A stretch of DNA of 35,026 bases from Lachnospira sp. UBA3212 (GTDB taxonomy: Bacteria; Bacillota; Clostridia; Lachnospirales; Lachnospiraceae), in contig DEWK01000011.1 in assembly GCA_002363615.1 (NCBI GenBank), positions 250 to 35,275 on the forward strand. Reading direction: 5' to 3'. Below the pieces are notes generated by a model. The model was not told the DNA's origin, ran no database searches, and saw nothing but the letters and a program-made list of their open reading frames with translations. Within the stretch, counting starts at the first letter, position 1. Each line of letters starts with the position of its first letter. The translations under genes and the position numbers were made by a program. Positions 1-6,842 of this stretch are shown here, in pieces.

Positions 1-22
1 ATGACCACTTCGATACCTCTCC
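1..22 (-). tRNA. tRNA-Ser, 5' end only (cut by window edge)
   Basis: Read on minus, bases 22 to 1 give GGAGAGG followed by TATCGAAGTGGTCAT. This is a 7-base acceptor strand, the usual T8-A9 pair and a D-arm with the GTGGTC loop, as in tRNA-Ser of clostridia. The anticodon lies outside the window, so the isoacceptor cannot be named. The strong promoter at 70-98 lies upstream in the right orientation. The identity rests on remembered tRNA-Ser 5' sequence and is only moderately sure. Confidence 0.65.
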
Positions 23-69
23 AGTCTTAAGACTGTGTCTTAAGTTGTCTAGTTTTTCAACGCTCGTTT

Positions 70-98
70 ATAATACTCTGAAAACCGTCTATTGTCAA
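70..98 (-). promoter_or_regulatory. Sigma-A promoter of the tRNA-Ser transcript
   Basis: The minus strand carries TTGACA (93-98), a 17-base spacer and TATTAT (70-75). Transcription would start near 64, about 40 bases before the tRNA 5' end. The leader holds the 8-mer CTTAAGAC twice (about 25-42), a direct repeat that is also partly self-complementary. Confidence 0.7.
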
Positions 99-168
99 CA
101 ACTTTTTCAAACTTTTTTCTAAAAAAATCATTCCCCCAAAATCTTGTGCCTTTTACCAGAATTACGTA

Positions 169-804
169 CTAAATATTGTCAATTACATTTCGGATGGATT
201 GCATCCGATTATCCAACTGGGCACTTAAAGCAGCGCACTCTGTTAGTTCTGCAGTTGTCATTTTCAAAAGATTCGGTTCCATATCCTTTTTATACCTAAG
301 TTTATGATCTAGATTTGCCCAGAATTCCATGGCTATGGTTCTTAATTGAACTTCTACCTTCATCATCTTTTTTCCATTTCGAAGAAAAATCGGAGTCTCT
401 ATAATTAAGTGTAGACTCCGGTAGCCATTTTCTTTTGGATTCTCTATGTAATCCTTTCTTCTAAGAAGTTTTACATCATCCTGCTTTACCAGACAATCCC
501 CTAACATATAAACATCATCAATAAAAGAAGTCACAATACGAACCCCTGCTACATCAAAGATATTTTCCTCTATAGAGTTCAGGCTCCTTTCATATCCTCT
601 TCGCTCCAGCTTATCCAAAAGACTTTCGGGACTTTTTAGTCTAGATTGAATATCCACAATGGGATTCCGTTCATGTTCCAACGAAAACTGTCGATCTAGC
701 ACCTTAAACTTAGTCTCCACCTCCATGATTGCGCAACTATAGTAGCACATTAATTCTTCCCAAAGTGGATTTCGTTCAATTTTTAATGTGTCATTTGTTT
801 CCAT
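169..804 (-). CDS. relQ: RelQ-type small alarmone synthetase (GTP pyrophosphokinase)
   Basis: This protein should make (p)ppGpp by moving pyrophosphate from ATP to GTP or GDP. It carries only the synthetase (RelA/SpoT) domain, with no HD hydrolase, TGS or ACT domains. Visible motifs are the basic ATP-binding stretch SRLKSPESLLDKL, DVAGVR, the G-loop ENGYRSLHLII, and EVQLRT followed by WANLDH (the family usually has WAxLEH). I chose the ATG at 804 because AGGGGAG lies 7 bases upstream. This gives 211 residues, the length I recall for B. subtilis YjbM/RelQ. A possible ATG at 831 has no ribosome site. The stop codon of the upstream surface-protein gene (816-818) lies at the edge of this ribosome site, so the two genes are probably co-transcribed and coupled. 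Confidence 0.88.
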   Translation of the reverse strand: METNDTLKIERNPLWEELMCYYSCAIMEVETKFKVLDRQFSLEHERNPIVDIQSRLKSPESLLDKLERRGYERSLNSIEENIFDVAGVRIVTSFIDDVYMLGDCLVKQDDVKLLRRKDYIENPKENGYRSLHLIIETPIFLRNGKKMMKVEVQLRTIAMEFWANLDHKLRYKKDMEPNLLKMTTAELTECAALSAQLDNRMQSIRNVIDNI

Positions 805-815
805 TCTTATCTCCC

Positions 816-3800
816 CTACTTCTTCTTCCATTTTGCTGTCTTTTTCACTTCCGCCTTTACTAATAGTTTTTTGTACTTCTTGTATTTCTTTTTCGGCAAT
901 GTGATTTTTACTTTTTTGTATATCTTTTTAAATGCATTCTTACCGACCTTCTTTAATTTCTTTGTTTTTATAATTATGGTCTTCAAGGATTTGCAGCCAT
1001 AAAATGCCTTCTTTCCTATAGTTTTTACATTCTTACCAATTACCATTTTTTTCAGGTTTTTCAGTTGCGAAAATGCCCCGTCCCCAATACTGGTAATCTG
1101 ATAGGTCTTTCCATTCATTTCCACCGAATCCGGCACAGTAACAGAACTACTTTTGGATTTATTTACCGGTCCTAGGTAGCATAAACCGCCATCCTTTTGC
1201 AATATCAAATTCATACCCTTATATTCAATCTTTTTTCCACTAAGTAAGGACTTAGCCAGGGCCTGCTCTTCACTACTTGTGGAATTTTCTGAATTAACAA
1301 GGGCAGACTGTTCTTGAGATTTGCTTTCATAACGATTGGAAGAAGTTTGTGTCTGACTTTCCTGTTCTGTGGATTCCTCCTCTTGGTTTGAACTAACTGA
1401 CGTTGTAGATTCTTTCTCTTGGCTTGAACCTGCTGACGTAGTAGATTCCTTCTCTTGGCTTGAACCTGCTGACGTAGTAGATTCTTCCTCTTGACTTGAA
1501 CCTGCTGACGTAGTAGATTCTTCCTCTTGGCTTGAACCTGCTGGCGTAGTAGATTCTTCCTCAGAGTAGGCCTTATCACTTGTCTCCTCTTGTCCTGGAG
1601 AGGTAGAAGCATCTGTAGTAGTCTCTTCTTCATCCGTATTTTCTGAAGATTTTGCGGTGGTTTCTTCTTCTGTACTTCCTGAAATTTTTGTAGTAGTCTC
1701 TTCTTCTCCCGTTTCTCCGGAAGCATCCGTAGTAGTCTCTTCTTCTCCCGTTTCTTCGGAAGCATCCGTAGTAGTTTCTTCTTCTCCCAAAGAAATCACA
1801 GAACTTGTGGTTTCTGTTTCTACAATCTTTTTAGAAGTGGTGGTTTCTTCCTCTGTTTCTTCTTCGTTGACACTTGGTGACTCTTTTAACTTTGGAATGG
1901 TCTCTTCTTCTAACTGCTTTCCACATACGGTGCAGTATTTTCTTCTTATCCCGACGTGTTCATAGGTTGCTTCCACATCCACCTGCCATTCTCCTGCCAC
2001 GTGATCTGCGTAAACATAATCTCCAATATAGGTATGACCGCAGTTCTCGCAGATATAAATGGTATATCCTGGTTCCATACAATCTACAGGTTCCACAATC
2101 TGTGTGGTGTAATTGTGATTTGCAATTTGAACTTTAACGCTTTCTGTCGATACATGGTAAACCACCTGATCCTCCAGACTTTTTCCCGGAATATGGTACA
2201 TAGAAAGATAGGTTCCATTGTCTTCAAAATTTGCCTTCTTAGCAAATCCATGGAAACAAATCGCCGGCAAATCGTAGCCATTGGCAAAGGCCTCTCGCAT
2301 ATAGTTAATGGCAGTTTCATTTCGACTAAGAAGATTAGACCCTGCCCACAAGTTGGCGGTATAGGATCCATCTCCTTCTATAAACTGATAGATTTCGCTG
2401 ACATTTTCCGTACTTTGCACCGGCAAATACATACTCATATAGAGAGTAGATCCATCTAAGTAAATTCCACTGTTGTTCTCATCACCATTTACCCTGAATT
2501 CGTTGTAAAGGTTGGAACCTGAACTTACAATGGTATAAGGAACACTTAGGTTAGTGGCAATTCCCTTAGGATCCGTAAAAATGTCAGGAAGACTTTCTTC
2601 TGATACATTGTTAACAAAGCACTGTTTACTTTCGTCCACTAACCAGTTTCCTTCCACAGAAACTTCTACTTCTTTTCCAGTCTCCATAATACAAGTTACC
2701 TGGTCTGGCAAGGTGCTTGCAATCATGGATAAGGTTTGACTTGAACTGTTACTTTCCGGAATCTGATAGATTCGATTCTCTACATCTACAGAATTTACCT
2801 GAGATGGGGTGTAGTCTGCCACAGGGAAGAAATCCACCTGATAGCCAAGGGAAGCACTTTCCTGATTGTCATCTACAAGTCCCTCAATCTTTACCTGATA
2901 GCTGTCTGTATAATAGTCTCCCTGATAATCCTCTGGTTGAACAAACTGAAGTACCTGGTCTGCAGCCTTTATGCCATCATTTGCAAGGGTACGAACAAAA
3001 CTTTCTTTGGTATTGACATTATAAATCGTAACGGTAATGTCCGAAATATCTTCCGGCAGGTGTAAATAATTACTATTAAGGTACACATTCCACACACAAT
3101 TTTCCGGTTCGATTAATTCCTCAGGCATATAGCCTGCCGCCGGAAATGCCCAGAATGGGTCTGTCATGGTTTCTGTTTCTGATTCCGCATCAATTCTTCC
3201 TGCTGCCACCGGACCATAAGGAGAATCTTCCCCTTCCACTGCCGGTCCACAGTATGCAAACTGCACCTTACTATAAACATCCGATAAAACCACTAATCGA
3301 TGGCCAATTCCCACATCCATCCAATCCGAACTTCCGTCGCTTTCAATCTGATAACCCTCATTCATAAAGGAGTGAATGGCACCTTTTGGCGTACTGCCTG
3401 AACAAATGATATTGTTCTTACACTCAAACCCTTCTGCCCAGGTTTCTTCATCCATGTCCTCTGGTTTGCTGTCCTGACTAATGTGGTGTTCAAATTCGAA
3501 ATTTCGATCTAGGGCTTGGGCCTGAAGGGAAGCATCATTGGTTAGATTGTCTTCCCAAGGAGTAGATCCCACTAAATACCGATAGAAATTTGCCATTCCT
3601 ACCATGGCACTTAAGGTCTGATCGGAAACCTCCCCCCTAAAATAGGGATTTACAAAAGAAGGAAGACTGGTATAGTATGAACTTACTTCCCCGTCCACGT
3701 AAGAACCCTCTCCGTCTGTAACGCCTGCTGCTAAGGCACTGGCATATTCTTTCGCCACATCATATACAGTTCGATCTCTATAGGTAGAAAAATTTCCCGC

Positions 3801-3917
3801 ATTATATGTGACCGTAGATAAATCAAGTGCACTTGTATCTTTACTGGCAGCCGTTCTAATTGGACCCACTTGAAAACTAAGGGCCAAGGTCATTAAAATA
3901 CATGCAAATCTTTTCAT
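816..3917 (-). CDS. Secreted CAP-domain surface protein with Thr/Glu/Ser repeats and a BspA-like LRR end
   Basis: The product is a 1033-residue exported protein. Residues 1-25 form a signal peptide. Residues 100-250 resemble a CAP/SCP domain, with EFEHHIS and GIGHR supplying the usual histidines. Around residues 600-680 are paired CxxC knuckles (ICENCG, CTVCGK) of a kind common in Lachnospiraceae surface proteins. A low-complexity stalk of EEETTT- and STTSAGSSQEEE-type repeats follows. After it come about 100 residues with a BspA-type leucine-rich unit (ITSIGDGAFSQLKNLKKMVIG, then TIGKKAFYGC) and a very lysine-rich end. There is no LPXTG motif, so wall attachment may rely on the basic tail. 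The function is not known; adhesion or wall interaction is inference. It is coupled to the alarmone synthetase downstream. Confidence 0.8.
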   Translation of the reverse strand: MKRFACILMTLALSFQVGPIRTAASKDTSALDLSTVTYNAGNFSTYRDRTVYDVAKEYASALAAGVTDGEGSYVDGEVSSYYTSLPSFVNPYFRGEVSDQTLSAMVGMANFYRYLVGSTPWEDNLTNDASLQAQALDRNFEFEHHISQDSKPEDMDEETWAEGFECKNNIICSGSTPKGAIHSFMNEGYQIESDGSSDWMDVGIGHRLVVLSDVYSKVQFAYCGPAVEGEDSPYGPVAAGRIDAESETETMTDPFWAFPAAGYMPEELIEPENCVWNVYLNSNYLHLPEDISDITVTIYNVNTKESFVRTLANDGIKAADQVLQFVQPEDYQGDYYTDSYQVKIEGLVDDNQESASLGYQVDFFPVADYTPSQVNSVDVENRIYQIPESNSSSQTLSMIASTLPDQVTCIMETGKEVEVSVEGNWLVDESKQCFVNNVSEESLPDIFTDPKGIATNLSVPYTIVSSGSNLYNEFRVNGDENNSGIYLDGSTLYMSMYLPVQSTENVSEIYQFIEGDGSYTANLWAGSNLLSRNETAINYMREAFANGYDLPAICFHGFAKKANFEDNGTYLSMYHIPGKSLEDQVVYHVSTESVKVQIANHNYTTQIVEPVDCMEPGYTIYICENCGHTYIGDYVYADHVAGEWQVDVEATYEHVGIRRKYCTVCGKQLEEETIPKLKESPSVNEEETEEETTTSKKIVETETTSSVISLGEEETTTDASEETGEEETTTDASGETGEEETTTKISGSTEEETTAKSSENTDEEETTTDASTSPGQEETSDKAYSEEESTTPAGSSQEEESTTSAGSSQEEESTTSAGSSQEKESTTSAGSSQEKESTTSVSSNQEEESTEQESQTQTSSNRYESKSQEQSALVNSENSTSSEEQALAKSLLSGKKIEYKGMNLILQKDGGLCYLGPVNKSKSSSVTVPDSVEMNGKTYQITSIGDGAFSQLKNLKKMVIGKNVKTIGKKAFYGCKSLKTIIIKTKKLKKVGKNAFKKIYKKVKITLPKKKYKKYKKLLVKAEVKKTAKWKKK
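1381..1560 (-). repeat. Five tandem 36-bp repeats in the surface-protein gene
   Basis: Five consecutive 36-base units (1381, 1417, 1453, 1489, 1525) encode 12-residue units of the STTSAGSSQEEE type. The middle three are nearly identical. The first has drifted most (SVSSNQ variant). The frame is kept, so copy-number change would alter stalk length without breaking the protein. Confidence 0.9.
1690..1786 (-). repeat. 39-bp repeats (two and a half copies) in the surface-protein gene
   Basis: Units at 1690-1728 and 1729-1767 differ by one base, and a partial third follows to about 1786. They encode the 13-residue EEETTTDASGETG-type unit. More diverged relatives lie at about 1600-1690. Confidence 0.85.
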
Positions 3918-3964
3918 CTCTTCATCTCTTTCTTTTCATTCATCAATAAAAAGTCCTTCTTATA

Positions 3965-4010
3965 AAAAGAAAAGACAAATGGCTTACCTTAAAATAAGCT
4001 CATTTGTCTT
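3965..4010 (-). terminator. Intrinsic terminator of the pyridoxamine kinase gene
   Basis: The arms AAGACAAATG (3972-3981) and CATTTGTCTT (4001-4010) pair perfectly. They extend inward by GCTTA/TAAGC across a one-base bulge. On minus the stem is followed by a T-rich run. It lies about 55 bases after the kinase stop. Confidence 0.8.
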
Positions 4011-4065
4011 AATTATAACCTATTTTCACAAAAAAAGATACCTCTTAATTCACGGGCACTTTTTT

Positions 4066-4890
4066 CTATGCTCTGGTAAGATCCCCGATGGTAGATTCAA
4101 AATCCACGCCATACCAAGGCTTCTCAGGATTTTCCAGGGTTACCGAAATCGTCTTTGCAGTATAGTCTGCAGCAGTCTTCATGGCTTCTTCCAAAGAATC
4201 CCCACGCATTAAACCTCCTACACATACACTGGCAAAAATATCGCCGGTACCGTGGAAGTTTGCATCCACACGGTCATTCTGATAAGAAAAATACTCACCT
4301 GTCTTGGTATCAAGTCCCATAAAACCAGTTTTCCCCTGACTTAATGAAACGCCCGTAAGAACAACGACCTTAGGTCCAAGGGCTGCAAGCTTCTGTAAAA
4401 GGTCTTTAATATAGGCCTCATCATATTCTTCCTTATATTCTGTATCAGTCATGAAACATGCCTCTGTAATATTAGGAACGATGACATCTGCTAAACCACA
4501 AAGTTCAGCATTTAACTTCGCATAATTCTCGTCAAAGGCCGGATAAAGCTTTCCATTATCCGCCATAACAGGATCAATAAAGATTAGGTTATCCTGAGTC
4601 TTAAAGTCAGCAAAGACCTTCTTTGCAATCTCAATTTCCTCTTGGCTTCCAAGATAACCGGTATAAATCGCATCAAACTTAACATTCTGATTCTTCCAAT
4701 GATCTGTAATTGGAAGGAGCTGGTCTGTTAAATCCTTTACAGTAAAATTTTGGAACATGGTATGGGTAGATAAAACAGCTGTTGGTAATATTACGGTTTC
4801 TGAACCCATGGCAGAAATAATAGGCAAAGCTACGGTAATTGAGCATTTGCCAAGGCAGGAAATATCCTGAATCGTTAATACTTTTTTCAT
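4066..4890 (-). CDS. pdxY: Pyridoxamine/pyridoxal kinase (PfkB/ribokinase fold)
   Basis: This enzyme phosphorylates B6 vitamers with ATP in the salvage route to pyridoxal 5'-phosphate. The 274-residue chain starts MKKVLTIQDISCLGKCS and has the B6-kinase pattern of GYLGS, the FIDPVMADNGKLY block near residue 105, VIVPNITEA, and the C-terminal NFHGTGDIFASV, whose aspartate is the expected catalytic base. GAGGT precedes the ATG. It is a single gene closed by the terminator at 3965-4010. A TATACT on minus at about 4928-4933 could be its -10, but no good -35 is seen. Some relatives act on other pyrimidine-like substrates, so the precise vitamer is inferred. Confidence 0.9.
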   Translation of the reverse strand: MKKVLTIQDISCLGKCSITVALPIISAMGSETVILPTAVLSTHTMFQNFTVKDLTDQLLPITDHWKNQNVKFDAIYTGYLGSQEEIEIAKKVFADFKTQDNLIFIDPVMADNGKLYPAFDENYAKLNAELCGLADVIVPNITEACFMTDTEYKEEYDEAYIKDLLQKLAALGPKVVVLTGVSLSQGKTGFMGLDTKTGEYFSYQNDRVDANFHGTGDIFASVCVGGLMRGDSLEEAMKTAADYTAKTISVTLENPEKPWYGVDFESTIGDLTRA

Positions 4891-4942
4891 TTTGATACCT
4901 CATTTCAATATTATTTTATTAAGGAATAGTATAACGATTTAT

Positions 4943-4984
4943 GGTATTAAAAAAATAACCAGTTTTAATTATTTTTTTAATACC
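4943..4984 (-). other. AT-rich 16-bp inverted repeat between panE-like gene and pdxY
   Basis: GGTATTAAAAAAATAA (4943-4958) and its exact complement (4969-4984) flank a 10-base loop. It starts 3 bases after the panE-like stop and lies just upstream of the probable pdxY -10. It may be a weak AT-only terminator for the upstream gene or an operator for pdxY. Confidence 0.6.
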
Positions 4985-4986
4985 AG

Positions 4987-5904
4987 TTATTTAATGTAGC
5001 CATCTTTGCAGAACCCTTGGTACATCCTCTTAGTTACCGGTGCAATAATCCCCAGGCGATCCGCCTCCCTTGCCAGATAGCCTGAAAAAAGGTCAGCTTC
5101 CGTTTTGCTTTTTCCGGCCTCTAAATCTCTTTGAAGTGAACTACTTGCTTCATATTGATATTTAAAAAACTTAGACCAAATATCCTCAATGTCTTCCCGG
5201 GTGATTCCAATTCCATTGGCCCTTGCAATCTCGTACGCTTCAAGGATTAATGCATGATATTCCTCTGTTTTTTTTGGATTCTCCCTTAGTTGGCCAATGG
5301 TCTGTCTATAGTAGGCAGTTTCTACATTATAAGCAGAGTTTAAAATGAATTTTCTCCAAATCTCTCGGTCAATATCCTTATAGGAAGTAACCGGAACCCC
5401 AGCCTTCTTTAAAAGTTCCTCCACTTCCAAAGTCCTTTCCCCTCCGCCGATTCGAAGATCTACAAAGGAACCCTGCTGCCAAACGCTACCATCTTCTTTT
5501 ACAAAAGAAACAATATAGATGACCCCTGCCACCAGGTCATGATTTGGAAAATAAGCTTTTATCTTTTTGGCTGGAGTTACCCCATTCATCACGGGAATGA
5601 TCACCGTATCTTCCGATACATAAGGTTGAATTTCTTCTAAGACCCGGTCTAAGGAATAGTCCTTGACGCATATAAACAGATAATCTGGACTTTCCCTTAA
5701 CTCTTCTACTATATTTACCTTCTTGATCCACCGATCCCCGCTGTAGTCACTGATTAACTTTAGCCCCTGTTTTTCTAAGGACTCTTTTCTTTTTCCTCTT
5801 GCAACCATGATAAGGGAATCATAATAGGACGCAAGCATTCCTGCCAGATATCCTCCTACACCGCCAATTCCCAGGACGGCTATTTTTTTCTCTGAAGTTC
5901 CCAT
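4987..5904 (-). CDS. panE: Ketopantoate reductase family protein (PanE/ApbA)
   Basis: This is an NADPH-dependent 2-oxoacid reductase of the PanE family, which reduces ketopantoate to pantoate for coenzyme A synthesis. The N-terminal Rossmann motif GIGGVGGYLAG follows the start directly. VMNGVTPAKKI and the C-terminal helical domain with the catalytic-lysine region (WRKFILNSAYN) fit the family. I chose the ATG at 5904 because AAAGGAGGGGG lies just upstream. The longer open frame to 6015 adds an implausible hydrophobic stretch and crosses the divergent queH promoter. The result is 305 residues, normal for the family. No other pantothenate genes are near, so a different 2-oxoacid substrate is possible. 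Confidence 0.82.
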   Translation of the reverse strand: MGTSEKKIAVLGIGGVGGYLAGMLASYYDSLIMVARGKRKESLEKQGLKLISDYSGDRWIKKVNIVEELRESPDYLFICVKDYSLDRVLEEIQPYVSEDTVIIPVMNGVTPAKKIKAYFPNHDLVAGVIYIVSFVKEDGSVWQQGSFVDLRIGGGERTLEVEELLKKAGVPVTSYKDIDREIWRKFILNSAYNVETAYYRQTIGQLRENPKKTEEYHALILEAYEIARANGIGITREDIEDIWSKFFKYQYEASSSLQRDLEAGKSKTEADLFSGYLAREADRLGIIAPVTKRMYQGFCKDGYIK

Positions 5905-5983
5905 TTCCCCCTCCTTTAACAAATTGCTGAATTTTTCGTCTTTTATTTTACGTGAGTAACTTATAAGAATCAAGTAAAAATAG

Positions 5984-6012
5984 TTTTCATTTACAAAGAG
6001 GTATAGTATAAT
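5984..6012 (+). promoter_or_regulatory. Probable queH promoter
   Basis: TTTTCA (5984-5989), a 17-base spacer and a perfect TATAAT (6007-6012). The predicted start is about 25 bases before the queH ATG. Confidence 0.65.
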
Positions 6013-6043
6013 CAAGTAACCTAAAAAAAGAAAGGGGGTACCT

Positions 6044-6748
6044 ATGTTAAAAAGGGAAGATTTGATTTGTCACTATGATCAAATCGATTTTAAACCAATT
6101 AATTTCTACCTGATGATGCAAGAGGAATTCAAGAAAATTGCGGCCAGTCATCAAGTACCACAACTTTTGCTTCACAGCTGTTGTGCACCATGTTCTTCCC
6201 ATGTGATTTCAGTTCTTCACGAGTACTTTGATATCACCGTTTTTTACTACAACCCGAACATTGAACCCTATGCAGAATACGAAAAACGCAAAGAAGAGGA
6301 AAAAAGATTCTTAAAAGAATTTCCAGCCATGCATAAATTAGAGCTTTTAGATTGTGATTATGACAACGATCAGTTCCATCAATTAGTAAAGGGTTACGAA
6401 CGGGAACCAGAGGGCGGGGCCAGATGTTTTTTATGTTACGAACAACGAATGGATTTAACTGCAAAAACCGCCAAGGAAAAAGGCTTTGATTACTTTGCCA
6501 CAACCCTTACGGTAAGCCCCTATAAAAATTCTGCCAAATTAAATGAAATCGGAGCAAAGTTAGAAGGAAAATACCAAATCCCTTATCTCTTCTCTGATTT
6601 CAAGAAGAAAAATGGCTATAAACATTCCATTGAACTTTCCAAGGAATATGGACTTTACCGCCAGGATTATTGCGGCTGTGTATTTTCCAAGGCAGAAGTT
6701 TTAAAATCGCGAAGTCAAAAACTGGCAGAGCAAACGAAATCATGCTAG
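6044..6748 (+). CDS. queH: Epoxyqueuosine reductase QueH (DUF208)
   Basis: QueH performs the last step of queuosine synthesis, reducing epoxyqueuosine to queuosine in the anticodon of GUN tRNAs. It is the non-homologous replacement of QueG found in many anaerobes. The cysteines that would hold the metal cluster are visible: HSCCAPC near residue 45, ARCFLCYEQR near 125-134 and YCGC near 206. NPNIEPYAEYEKR and the TTLTVSPYKN block are also typical. An AGGGGG site lies 7 bases before the ATG. The 234-residue length is somewhat longer than short family members because of an N-terminal extension. No other queuosine genes are in the window. Confidence 0.93.
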   Translation: MLKREDLICHYDQIDFKPINFYLMMQEEFKKIAASHQVPQLLLHSCCAPCSSHVISVLHEYFDITVFYYNPNIEPYAEYEKRKEEEKRFLKEFPAMHKLELLDCDYDNDQFHQLVKGYEREPEGGARCFLCYEQRMDLTAKTAKEKGFDYFATTLTVSPYKNSAKLNEIGAKLEGKYQIPYLFSDFKKKNGYKHSIELSKEYGLYRQDYCGCVFSKAEVLKSRSQKLAEQTKSC

Positions 6749-6842
6749 TTTTTTTCACAAATTATTCACAAAGATATACTATATTCAACACATTCTACCC
6801 ATCTATAGAATAATTACTGTATGAAAAAGAAAGGAACAAACT

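Noticed and set aside
162..173. 12-mer TTACGTACTAAA also found near 20313
   Set aside because: Two copies of a 12-mer in flanking AT-rich DNA with no shared context are most likely chance.
1381..1560. CRISPR-like array of 36-bp units
   Set aside because: The units are contiguous with no spacers and stay in frame inside a coding gene.
1211..1765. 184-codon minus-strand frame rich in Lys/Arg/Leu/Gln repeats
   Set aside because: It is the alternative reading of the Thr/Glu/Ser repeat region of the surface-protein gene on the same strand and has no ribosome site.
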